In this document: positions 1-9,714 of the stretch, piece after piece
Numbering within the stretch: the stretch's first letter is position 1
How the letters are laid out: each line of letters starts with the position of its first letter
Assembly (NCBI GenBank): GCA_947561395.2
Contig: OX387193.1
Location: forward strand, 28,886,276 to 28,950,275
Direction of reading: 5' to 3'
Source of the DNA: Buxus sempervirens
Taxonomy: Eukaryota > Streptophyta > Magnoliopsida > Buxales > Buxaceae
DNA: 64,000 nucleotides
Translations under genes and position numbers: made by a program
Notes under the pieces: generated by a model
Databases searched by the model: none
Told to the model about the DNA's origin: nothing
What the model saw: only the letters and a program-made list of their open reading frames with translations

Positions 1-130
1 TCAGCTTAGGCTCTTTCAAAAATTTTGGGCTCAGGCTCGGCTCAAGCTTGTTAAAATTCTTGAGCTCAGGCTTGGCTCGCAAAAGCTCAGCTCATTAAAG
101 GCTACGCTCACAAAAGGCTTGACTCACTAA
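1..130. repeat. Degenerate GGCTCA/AGCTCG-rich repeat
   Basis: Short units such as GGCTCAGGCTCGGCTCAAG recur imperfectly, with AAAATT spacers. A similar arrangement is seen in inverted orientation near 16245-16330. It looks like a piece of a dispersed degenerate repeat cut by the window edge. No coding potential is seen. Confidence 0.45.
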
Positions 131-765
131 AATTGACTTCAACTTTTTTTTCTTTTGTTGTTTTTTATCCCCCTGTTCTTCTCGTGGACAACTTAAAATT
201 TATTAAAAATATTAGTAACAATACCAACAACAGCAATGAATTGCCTTACCATATTTTTACTTGAGGATGGCAGCATGAATCCCGTTCATCCATTCCCGTC
301 TATACTAAAAATAAAAAAAATAAATTCTTAAGTTATTAGTGTCCAAATCCTTTCTAACTGATTCAATTTGGTCTTCCTCTCACCTCCTTAGATCCTTCAA
401 TTAGTTTTCTGTAACATCTCATAGCCCCTTCCTAGGTTTTCAGTCTTTATGCTCAAACCATCTTAACCTATTTTCTTATATCTTATCTCTTTTCCCCCTT
501 TCTTTTAGGCAACACATAGACGCTCTCAAATGCCTTCATTCTTGTCCTAGTTTTCCCACTCATCCATGTACACATCCTCATCTCAGAAATGCTCCTCTTA
601 CACGTTTATTTCTTTATTGGTCAACATTTTGATCTATAGATCATATCAAGCCTAATAGCTATTATCTAAAGAATTTTCTTCTTCATTTAGTTGGACATGT
701 AAATCACAGAACAATTTAGAAGCACTTTATCCTTACTAGTTTTTCATTTGCTCGCTTTTATGTTA
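131..765. other. AT-rich stretch without recognisable feature
   Basis: No splice-consistent exon, terminal repeat or recognisable protein motif was found here. The missing 5' exons of the RPB8 gene were looked for and not seen. Confidence 0.5.
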
Positions 766-1015
766 AGCGGGAAGGTTCCTTCTAGTTTGAGTCAATGCAA
801 AAATCTCGGACTTCTCAATCTCTCTCATAATCTCATTGAAGGGGAACTGGACTTGACTGGATTAAATAACTTGGAGTTTCTTGACCTTAGTGTTGTATCT
901 CTCTCATAATCTCATCGAAGGGGAACTGAACTTGACTGGATTAAATAGCCTGAGGTTGCTTGGCCTGGGTGTTAATAGACACAATGGTGGAATTCAGTCT
1001 TTTGAGTTGCTTGAT
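766..1015 (+). pseudogene. Leucine-rich-repeat receptor kinase fragment with internal duplication
   Basis: Translation gives SLSQCKNLGLLNLSHNLIEG followed by GELDLTGLNNLEFLDLS. This is the LxxLxLSxNxxxG ladder of plant LRR receptor kinases. A 79 bp segment is tandemly duplicated (about 816-894 and 895-973). Because 79 is not a multiple of three, the second copy is in another frame, so the piece cannot be a working LRR domain. There is no transmembrane segment or kinase around it. It is most likely an old gene fragment inside a long intron of the RPB8 gene. Family assignment rests on the LRR pattern only. Confidence 0.6.
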
Positions 1016-1027
1016 CTGAGTGAAAGT

Positions 1028-1083
1028 GAGAGAGAGAGAGAGAGAGGGGGTTGTTTTTGTTTTTTTATTTGGGGGGGGGGGGG
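1028..1083. repeat. (GA)n microsatellite and poly-G run
   Basis: An AG dinucleotide run (about 1028-1046) is followed by a T-rich spacer and a run of G near 1071-1083. Confidence 0.85.
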
Positions 1084-1700
1084 CGGGGCGCGGGTAGGCC
1101 GCAGGGCACGGGGTGCTGGGGCTATGAAGATAGGTTCTGCAGCTTTTATAAAGCTTCAGAACAATTTCTTGGGCTGTACAAGTATGTTACCACCCAAAAA
1201 TGTTATAATAATATTTTACTAGGGCATTTTCGGACCTGTCTTCTCGGATACCAGTATATACTGGCTAATACGAACCAGTGTCGGCTGATTTTTAATACCA
1301 TGTTTCCCTTATTGAACTCCTATTTGGACTAATAATAGAGGGATGCTGTTTGTTCCTTATCTTATCCTGGTGATATATATATGTTTCTCATAATTAATCA
1401 TGATATTTCTTGATCATACTTGGAGTAAATATGCAGCTAGAATTTTTGGGTGATTGATTAGAACCTAGCTGTTTTAAGACATTATACTATAACAGAATTT
1501 ATGGAAAAGAAAAGTCGGAGAGAGCATGGATAGAGATTTAGTAATATGTGCTTAATAAATGTCATGAATCAAAAGTTTCACTTTATTTGTTTGATTATGT
1601 AATTGGGATGGTGGATTCCAGAATGTTTATGTTTGCCATGTTCCAATCAATACAGAAAATTTTCGTCAACCATGCTTTGTGGAATAGTGTTATATACAAC

Positions 1701-1869
1701 CAAGGTTTAAAAACTCGGTATCGGGTTTGGTATTGGTCTAGCCCGATACCGAGTTGTATCAGCCGATACCAAACTCGATACTAACCGATACTGGACCGAT
1801 ACTGACCGATACCGAATTGTATTGCCTTATGGCGATACCGATACGTATCGGCCGATACTTAAAACCTTG
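1701..1869. mobile_element. 169 bp hAT-type MITE built of GTATCGG-like repeats
   Basis: The element begins CAAGGTTTAAAAACTCGG and ends with the imperfect inverse CCGATACTTAAAACCTTG. It is flanked by an exact 8 bp direct repeat TATACAAC (1693-1700 and 1870-1877). An 8 bp TSD and a CAAGG terminus are hAT hallmarks. The interior is almost wholly degenerate CGATACCGA / GTATCGG units on both strands. No coding capacity. The superfamily follows from TSD length and terminus; the family is not known to me. Confidence 0.75.
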
Positions 1870-2146
1870 TATACAACTCATAATCTTCTTTATAAGATGT
1901 ATTTAATCTGTAATCAAGATGAGCTTGATGAATAGATAGAAAAAGGTAAGACTAGACAATTTGTACATTTGAGAGTATAATGGAATAGCTCTTAAGAGAA
2001 AATAAAATAAAATAATTTGTGATGGTTAGGATATGTTAAGGAAAGATCAAAAGCAGTGAGTTTGTGGAAGTGAAAGTGATGAAAGGGAGAGTAGAAAGCC
2101 ATAGAGGAGATGATTTTGGTCGGGGAAAAATTGAAATTTAATAATT

Positions 2147-3523
2147 GACTTCAAGAAATTTAACTTTTAGTGTCATTTAATGAATGTCATTAGTGCCCCA
2201 AAAAATGTCACTAGAACTTTAGTGATGTTTTCACACAAATGTCAATGATAAGACTATCACTAATTGTTTTAGTGACATTTTCGTAAAACGCAATTAAATT
2301 TTTTAGTCATAGTGACATTTATTTTGATATTTAGTGATGTTTATATGCATCACAAATCCATTTAATTCATTATAAAAAATAATTTATTTATATTTATTAA
2401 TGACGTTTACAAAATAGGTTTAGTGACATTTATTTGAATATTTAATGACATTTCTGTAGGCCTTTTAATCCATCATATATTTTGTCCACCCATGACTTGA
2501 ACCCGAGGCATTGTGCCTATTTGATAGTATCTATTACATGCCTAATTGTTGTTCTAGAAGCCCCGTCACTTATGAAAATTTCTTTGTTTAGTTACTTAAG
2601 ATTTATTAGCGTTTAAAAATGTCATCATAAAATATTATAATACAAAATAGTAATTTTATTTTTATTTTCCCTTAATTATGACGTTTATTAAAAAATTCAT
2701 TTCAATTTAATAATACTTAGCGTTTTTTTTATAAACGTCACTATACAAGATCCATAGTGACGTTTCTTATGTAAAAAACATTGAAATTTTAAATTAGTGA
2801 CATTTACTTAATGACTTTTAGAAGAAAATGTTACTGAAGTTAAATTTTAGTGGCATTTATAATAGATGTCCACTAATTTAAAATCTTAGTGATGTTTTAC
2901 ATAAGAAACGTCACTATAGATCTTATATAGTGGCATTTATCAAAAAACGTCACGTATTATTAAATGAAAATGAATTTTTTAATAAACGTCATAATTAAGG
3001 GAAAATAAAAATAAAAATACTATTTGTATCATGATATTTTATGATGATATTTTCAAAATCCTAATAAATGTTAAGTACCTAAACAAAGAAATTTCCCTAA
3101 ATGATGGGCTTCTGGAACAAATGTTAGGCATGTAATAGATACTATCAAAGTAGGTCCTATGTCTTGAGTTTAGGTCATGGGGGGACAACATATAGGATGA
3201 TGGATTAAAAGGCCTATAGAAATTTTATTAAATGTTCAAATAAATGTTGCTAAACTTATTTTGTAAACGTCATTAATAAACATAAATAAATTATTTTTTT
3301 ATAATGAATTAAAAGGATTTTTGATGCATATAAACATTACTAAATATCAAATAAATGTCACTATAACTGAAAAATTAATGGCTTTTTATGAAAATGTCAC
3401 TAAAACAATTAGTGATGGCCTTATCATTGGTGTTTCTTGAAAACGTCACGATAGTTTTAGTGACATTTTTAGGGCATTAGTGACATTTATGAAATGACAC
3501 TAAAAGTTAAATTTCTTGTAGAT
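2147..3523. mobile_element. 1.38 kb CACTA-like foldback element (near-perfect hairpin)
   Basis: The left half (2147 to about 2840) reappears in inverted order in the right half, with few differences. The termini are ACTTCAAGAAATTTAAC on the left and AAATTTCTTGTAG on the right, close to the CACTACAAGAAA end of plant CACTA/Spm transposons. Copies of AGTGACATTT / AGTGACGTTT recur throughout, like the subterminal repeats of CACTA elements. ATT flanks both ends (2144-2146, 3522-3524), a possible 3 bp TSD. No transposase is encoded. The element probably lies in the RPB8 gene's upstream intron. Confidence 0.75.
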
Positions 3524-4232
3524 TAAAACATGCATTTTTACTGAAGACACAGCTTTTGAAAATGTTTTTTCCTTTAAAAAATTCACCAACTAGTTTATGG
3601 AAGCACCCAACTGAAAGCTCCATTAAATCAATTCTGTTTTCAATTATTTATGGCTCTATGTTGGTGTGTATTTGATCGTTTATTGTTTTTCTCAATGCTG
3701 CCTCATTTTAATCATGCGAGTCCAGTTTCCCTTTTTTTTTTTAATCTATTTCCATAAATGTGTCAGTTTATTAGACATTTCATGATCATGGAACATTTTG
3801 GACTTGTGAAATAGGTCGATTTAGTATCTTAAGTCATGTATATTGCTTATTTCCAGCCTGTCAACAGTGTCGTGAGTAGATAGTGGAAGGCCTGTCTGGT
3901 TTTCTTCAAGATGGAGGAATGTGAAAATCGAACGAACTTAAAACAGCACCATGATGGTGAATAGCTAACTTTTTAGATGTCCAATTGTGGTGAAAGGTTA
4001 AAAAAAATGTTCACTCTTTATGGTTCTGTGGTCTTCATGATTTTTTAAGATGGAGCTTTAAGATGCCTATGGACTCTTTGATCTATCGTACCTTAAAAGG
4101 TACTTATTTCCATGGGATTTCTCTACAATTAATGGCAATTTTCTTTCTGTACCCTGTTTCATACGTCCATTTATTTCTATGTTTGTCATTCAAGTTCTAT
4201 GATCACAAACTAAAAACATTATACTACATCAG
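3524..4232. other. Intron-like AT-rich stretch before the RPB8 exons
   Basis: No N-terminal RPB8 exon could be found here. The stretch ends in the acceptor ACTACATCAG at 4223-4232. Confidence 0.5.
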
Positions 4233-4624
4233 GGAGGGAGGAAGTCACTTGCAGACAAATTTGAATATGTCATGCATGGGAAGCTTTATAAGATCTCAGA
4301 GGAAGGCTCAGGTGCAAAGGTTAAGGCGTAAGTATACACTTCTTTATCGTTAAGCATCTATGGAGTTCATTTGCTTTGTTATTTTAGTAAATTTTGGATT
4401 CCTTACTAAACCCCTAAATTTTTTTTTTATTTCACAAAGGTAGTTTTGTTCCATTTTTCATTTGTATTATTATTAATTATTTTTTAAAAAATATTCTTTT
4501 TTTCGGGCTCAGGGAGATGTATGCCTCATTTGGTGGGCTTCTGATGATGCTGAAGGGTGACCCCTCCAATGCTGCAAAATTTGAGCTGGATCAAAGGTTA
4601 TTTCTTCTAATGAGGAAGGTGTGA
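4233..4624 (+). CDS. NRPB8: RPB8-like subunit of RNA polymerases I/II/III, last two exons
   Basis: Two exons encode the C-terminal half (68 residues) of the shared RNA polymerase subunit RPB8, which is normally about 145 residues. Exon A is 4233-4327 (31 codons plus 2 nt), with acceptor CATCAG and donor GTAAGT. Exon B is 4513-4624 (1 nt, 36 codons, TGA), with acceptor GGGCTCAG. The phases fit and restore an Ala codon. Diagnostic peptides are [20 protein letters not shown] and [14 protein letters not shown], then [14 protein letters not shown] at the end, the conserved RPB8 tail. No stop or frameshift is seen. The first 77 or so residues are not in the 4.2 kb upstream, so either they lie before the window behind a long intron or this is a truncated copy. 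RPB8 is an OB-fold subunit that stabilises nuclear RNA polymerases. Confidence 0.85.
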
Positions 4625-5159
4625 ATGAAGCTTACCATCTGTCCTATGCAAACATTGTGCTTTTTTCATACATATCTTGGATGAGAGGGATCTATATTTA
4701 TGTCTATATATAGTAATCAATAGCTAGAGGAGTTCCCCTCTGAAAAGCCTGATTTTGTGACTCCCTTTATGTTTCTATTATACAGTCAACTCGAGAGATA
4801 GTTGTTGAGAAAGCTTCACATTTTAGAAAAATGTTGCCTCTATGTTACGCAAGTTTCTTTGGCTCTTTTGACATTTTTAATGAGCTTCTAGGTGTGGTAT
4901 GGGCATGTGATTGGGTAAGTCCTTTTCTTTCTTTATTTTACATTTTTTCTTTTGGGTTTTAAACGGATATGTCTGAATCAAATTGGCCATTATAATTGCT
5001 AAGTTGGCCTTCTGATGGGTATGATAGATGTCTAAAGAGATGACTCTTACATGAACTGAAGCTTATGATGAAGCACCAAATCCTTTTCCACACCTTAGGC
5101 AGCTGTTTGTGTATAGTAGTATGTTGTGCAAAGCAAGAAATACAAATCAACTAGACAAA
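4625..5159 (+). other. 3' flank of RPB8
   Basis: Probable 3'UTR and flank. A 49-codon open segment (about 4786-4915), preceded by TACAG and followed by GTAAGT, could be an exon or chance; its translation is not recognised. Confidence 0.35.
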
Positions 5160-5455
5160 TCAAAGGAAATTCCTAAGGCAACCAAAATGAATTTTTATTA
5201 ATGCCAAAAAGTGCACAGGTGGTTGATTTAAAGGAAGTACATAGTGTGCACAATTGCAGCACCTCTTCTTTGCCACCACACATAACTCACCTTCCCTTAT
5301 TGTGAGCTCCATACCATGTGACATCCTTCATACATGGTTATATACAAGTGTTAAAGATAGATTGACTTCTAGAGACTACTTCTAATATATACAGATAATG
5401 GGCATTGAAAGAATGATCGTGACAAGCTCCCCCACTTGAATGTTGTAGATCTTGA

Positions 5456-5988
5456 GGTTGTGTTTGGAACCCTGGATTTGGGGAGAAAAGAAAAGAAAAT
5501 GCTAAAATTTTCTTCTCTTGTTTGGTTTAGATAAAGGAAAATGAGATTTTCTCTCCATCTCTCTCTAATGTAAAAAAATTCTCTCCAAAAAGGTAGGAAT
5601 TTTGAAAGAAAATAAAATTCACCATCACTTATCACTATTCACATCATCCACCAACCCCACCACAACCCACCACCACCCGCCACCACCGCCGCCGCCTACC
5701 ACTACCCACCATTGCCAACCACCACCACTACTAGCCGCCGCCACCATCGCCCGCCAACACCACCACCCACTGCTGCCCGCCACCACCACCCACCGCCACC
5801 CGACACCACCGCCCACCACCCCAACCCATCATTTTATTAAAATATATTTTTCTTTTTTCTTATTTCTCATCTCATCCAAACATCAGAAAAGAAAAAAAAT
5901 CAGTATTTTTCTTTTCTTTTCTCTTTTTTTCTTTTCCTTTTTAGCTTTCTTTTCTTTTCTCCTCAAATCCAAGACTCCAAACACAACC
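5456..5988. mobile_element. 533 bp Harbinger/Tourist-like MITE
   Basis: The left end GGTTGTGTTTGGA and the right end TCCAAACACAACC are exact inverses, and the similarity runs on for about 40 bp (GGATTTGGGGAGAAAAG / CTTTTCTCCTCAAATCC). The trinucleotide TGA lies directly outside both ends (5453-5455, 5989-5991). A 3 bp TSD with a GGxxGTGTTTGG terminus fits PIF/Harbinger MITEs. The interior holds a long CCA/CCG-rich tract (about 5640-5820). No transposase. It split a gypsy relic. Confidence 0.75.
5645..5822. repeat. CCA/CCG-rich low-complexity tract inside the MITE
   Basis: Degenerate CCACCACC units. They make spurious Pro/Thr/His-rich and Gly/Trp/Val-rich reading frames on the two strands; neither is a gene. 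Confidence 0.85.
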
Positions 5989-6299
5989 TGAAGCTTATGG
6001 GAAACCTTACTAGGACATAAGTTTGCTACCAAAACTATCATTGGCAGTTAAGCCTTTCAGCTCAATGCATCAGCAACTTATTGGTCCTTACAAACTTGTA
6101 TTCTTATTGGTCCTTACAAACTTGTATTCTAACTCAAAATCGCATTCCTCCAACAGCTGTGTCTAGTAGGCTTGTTTTGCTGTTGACTTTGGTTAGAGTC
6201 AAAAGTGGCTTATTGCAACATCATCCTTCCTTACAATAAAATTGGAGCCTAGTTAGAACAAGGCATTCTACACATAGTGGATTAAAGGACACCCTACTT

Positions 6300-8030
6300 A
6301 CAACCTAGACAAGCAACTAAATACAAGAGGATGCCCAACAATGCCTAACGTCATCAACCGAGTATCCCCTGAAAGAAGGAATCAATAAAGCCCAAGAGGA
6401 TACATAGAATGTGATGGACTCCACAACATCAAGAATGGAGCACTGCCTATCCTCAAATATGTGTATGTTCCTCTCCATCCAAACACCCCAGCAAATAGCA
6501 AAAAATAAATATCGATATAAGCATCGATCATGAGATCTCAAACATGAGAACCTCCACTGAGAAAAAAGCTCTAGCACCGTCCAAGGGAATACCCAATCAA
6601 TATTAACCAACCCAAGAAAATGTTGCCACATCCGGCACATGAAGGAGAAATGGATGAGCATGTGGTCTGTCATCTCCATGCAAGAGCAGCATAAGATGCA
6701 CATATATATGAGGGGATAATGTCATGTAAGGTCTCCTCCTCTGGACAATATTTGCAGTGTTGATCTTATTCCACAAGGCAATCCACACAAACACTTTAAT
6801 TCTCAAAGGAATAGTTGGTTTCCACAAGGGGTTGGCCTAAAAAACGGCAGGTGGGTTATGAGATGGGGGTCTGACAAGGGATAAGAAGTATTTGCAACTA
6901 AACAAACCAGAAGAGCTAGGCACCCAAATGCGCTTGTCAAGTAATGAGGGTTGAAGGGAGATGCTTTCAAATTGAGGAAGCAAAGTAGATAAGAGATCAA
7001 TCTCAAAGGATCCTAAGTCCCACCTAAATGGCAAAACCCAATTGATATCATTTGAGGATTGAACCATGACCTCACAAACCATGACATTCGGATTAGAAGC
7101 AGCCCTGAAAAGCCTAGGAAAACGAGATGATAAGGATAACTCACCCCACCAATGATCTAGCTAGAAACAAATACTCCTACCAGAACCAACTTGGAATCGA
7201 ATGTGCTAGTAGAACATAGGAGCTAGGGAAGCAATCGCCTTCCAAGGACTGCTATTGAGAAACCTAGACCTGGTCCTAATATCCTACCCATTCTCCGAGA
7301 TCCTGTATCTACTACTGATGATCTTACTCCACCAGCTGTCTTGCTCCTTATTGAATTGCCAAAGCCATTTGGCTAGAAGATCTGAGTTCCATGCATAAAC
7401 ATTCCCAACATCCAATCCCCCTTTAGCTATCTCACGACATACCACTTCCCAACGGAACAAGTGGTCTTTCTTACTCTCCCTCCTCTCCCATAAGAAATCT
7501 TGCTAGGCTTTTTCTACATGTTTGGAGATCCAACTAGGCATCATAAACAGAGACATAAAGTAGATAGGCAAGCTACACAAGCAGGAATAATACGACCCCC
7601 GAGAGCCAAATAATTCCGCTTCCAAGAGGCTAGTCTCTATTTAATTCTCACAACCACAGGTTCCCAGAAAGAAAAAGAATTGGGGTTACCTCCTAGGGGG
7701 TAAACCAATATAGGTAATGGGGAAATGATCCGCCTTACAACCTAGAACCTTTGCAAATCTGGATAAGATAGGGTCATGAATGTTGATTCCAATGATGCTA
7801 CTCTTTCCTAAGTTTACCTTCAACATAGAGAAAATCTCAAAAGATTTCAAAATGCACTTGACCCCAAAAACATCCTCACTTCTTGGATACCTAGCCAGAT
7901 CTCCGAACTTGTCCGCTTAAATTTACCTTCAACCCAGAGACAATCTCAAATGATCTGCATAAGTTCTTTCTTCAGTTGTACAGCAGACAAAAACATGTCC
8001 CCACCCATGATGCACAAGGAATTTGAAAAT
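6300..8030 (-). mobile_element. L1-type LINE fragment (RT thumb to zinc-binding domain)
   Basis: Read from 8030 down to 6300, the minus strand gives successive pieces of plant L1 ORF2: a post-palm segment with YIGLP, a stretch with WLWQFNKEQDSWW, then PLWKPTIPLRIKVFVWIAL and IVQRRRP (entry to the zf-RVT domain), and WGVWMERNIHIFED near the end. Several stops and frameshifts break it. No poly(A) end or TSD was found. A parallel domain order is seen in the LINE at 23447-29000. Confidence 0.8.
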
Positions 8031-8039
8031 GACAAATAC

Positions 8040-8110
8040 GTACATGTATAGATGTGTGTGTGTATAGACATGTATATATGCTGTATGTATGTACATATGT
8101 TTGTACAAAT
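8040..8110. repeat. TG/TA-rich simple repeat
   Basis: Imperfect TGTGTG / TATGTATG units next to the start of the outer solo LTR. Confidence 0.6.
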
Positions 8111-9714
8111 AATTTTATTTATTCAAATTATGTCATTATTGATTGAATTAGCCTATACTTGTAGAAATCATGTTCTGCTAGCTTTTTTTTTCTTGTAGAT
8201 TAATGCATATAAAGTGTGCGCACCCGATTTCGGTTGCACGACGAGGTGCATGCGAAGTGATGCTCGCCTCGGGATTGATTTGGAGTCACCACTGCCTGAG
8301 AGGTGCAGACAGACACAAAAGGGGCACCTATTCGGGCCTAATTATTCTGGTCTGCGACTTTATTAGAGATCTGAGCAAGTTCTCGGTTACGTCTAGGGAA
8401 GTCCGAAGACACCCTAGCCCGCCCCTTCAATTGACAGGTCCCATGGGTCTCCTTGGTTTTGAGTCAACTTAATTTTCACCCAATTCCTAAGCCAGTATGC
8501 ACACTTTTGGTCTGGTGGGGTTCTCTGGAGGTGTGGGTCCCTTTTTATTTCATTTTTTATCTTTTTAATTAGTGAAGTGGGTCTGGTATGGGCCCTGTTG
8601 GAAGGCCCAGTGGAATCCGAGTTAGGCTTAAGTTAAGCCCAAGGCCCAATTTGGGTTATTGGGTAACCCTTACTGGATTTTGGCTATTTGGTTTAAGGAG
8701 TTATAGGATATTCACACAATTAGTGAGTTTAAGTTTTTTAGGGCCCAATGGGCTTGGATTTTGCCCATGAGCAATTTAATCATGTGGCCTTGTGCCCACT
8801 TATTGAAATGGGCCTTGGTTGGGCCAGATGGGATGTGGGCCCCATTGGAGGGCCCACGAAGCCTTGGTGGCCCGTTGGGCCCACAGTCACAAAATGGGCT
8901 TGGGGTGACCCAAAAATCCTGATGGGTTAAGTCTTACAAAAGTGGGTCTGATTGGGTCCAACCGGGTCCAAAAAATGATTTTTAAATTATTCTTTAATTT
9001 GCCCGTATTTATTATGCAGGCGGGCTTAGCCCGTAAATGTACTACGGTCCAAGCCTGCCCGTATAGTAAATACGGGCATGCCTAGACCATACAAAAAATA
9101 TGGTTTCGGCCCGATTTCCCAAAAACATCACGGCGGCCTTGGGATTTGGTTCACAGGTTCCCTTTTGCCGTTTGCCAACTTCGGTTGATGATTTCACCGG
9201 CTTCAGAATGATTCCAAATACTTTTCTTGGCTCAAATATCCTCTTTTTGCCAAAAGAAAATTCTTATTTCTTTGGCATTTGCTTAAATCATTCATGAACC
9301 TGCATGCGTGAGGAAACCCAGAAGGGAAAGAGGGGAAGAATTGTGGGGTACAATATGAGTTGAAGAGGACAGGACCCCTCTTTTAATTATAAAATAAACA
9401 TTCCTGCAAAGAAGGATTAGCTTGAAGAATACCAAATTAGATTCTTTTCTTAACAGGAATCCTCTCTCCTTCCGTTATTTCGCATGGGAGAACTCCCCTC
9501 TCGAGGAGCCCCGTTTGAATGCAGCAAGTAAACAGATTAGATAAAAAGAATAAAACAAAGAACGGCTTTGAAATGTCAAAATGATCACTTATTCAGAGAA
9601 CTTTGATAGTAGTGTAATACAAAATTAATTAAAAGCTTACCATGCTATTATTACCTGGTTCTAAGATGTGGAGGTTCTCCGTATGATTTTGGCAGCGCTT
9701 CTGCACTCCCGTTG

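Larger units (their letters stand above)
5160..6245 (-). mobile_element. Ty3/gypsy pol fragment, interrupted by a MITE
   Basis: Read on the minus strand, about 6240-5992 translates in pieces to DDVAISHF, then LLEECDFELEYKF, then ADALS. This is the end of the gypsy RNase H domain and the VADALSR connection to integrase. There are stops and a small duplication (the 24-26 bp unit around TTGGTCCTTACAAACTTG occurs twice near 6080-6130). The fragment continues on the other side of the MITE at 5456-5988, down to about 5160, without recognisable domains. It is a dead relic. Confidence 0.6.

Noticed and set aside
5602-5991. Long Thr/Pro/His-rich open frame (+) and Gly/Trp-rich frame on the other strand
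   Set aside because: Both are translations of the CCA-repeat core of a MITE.
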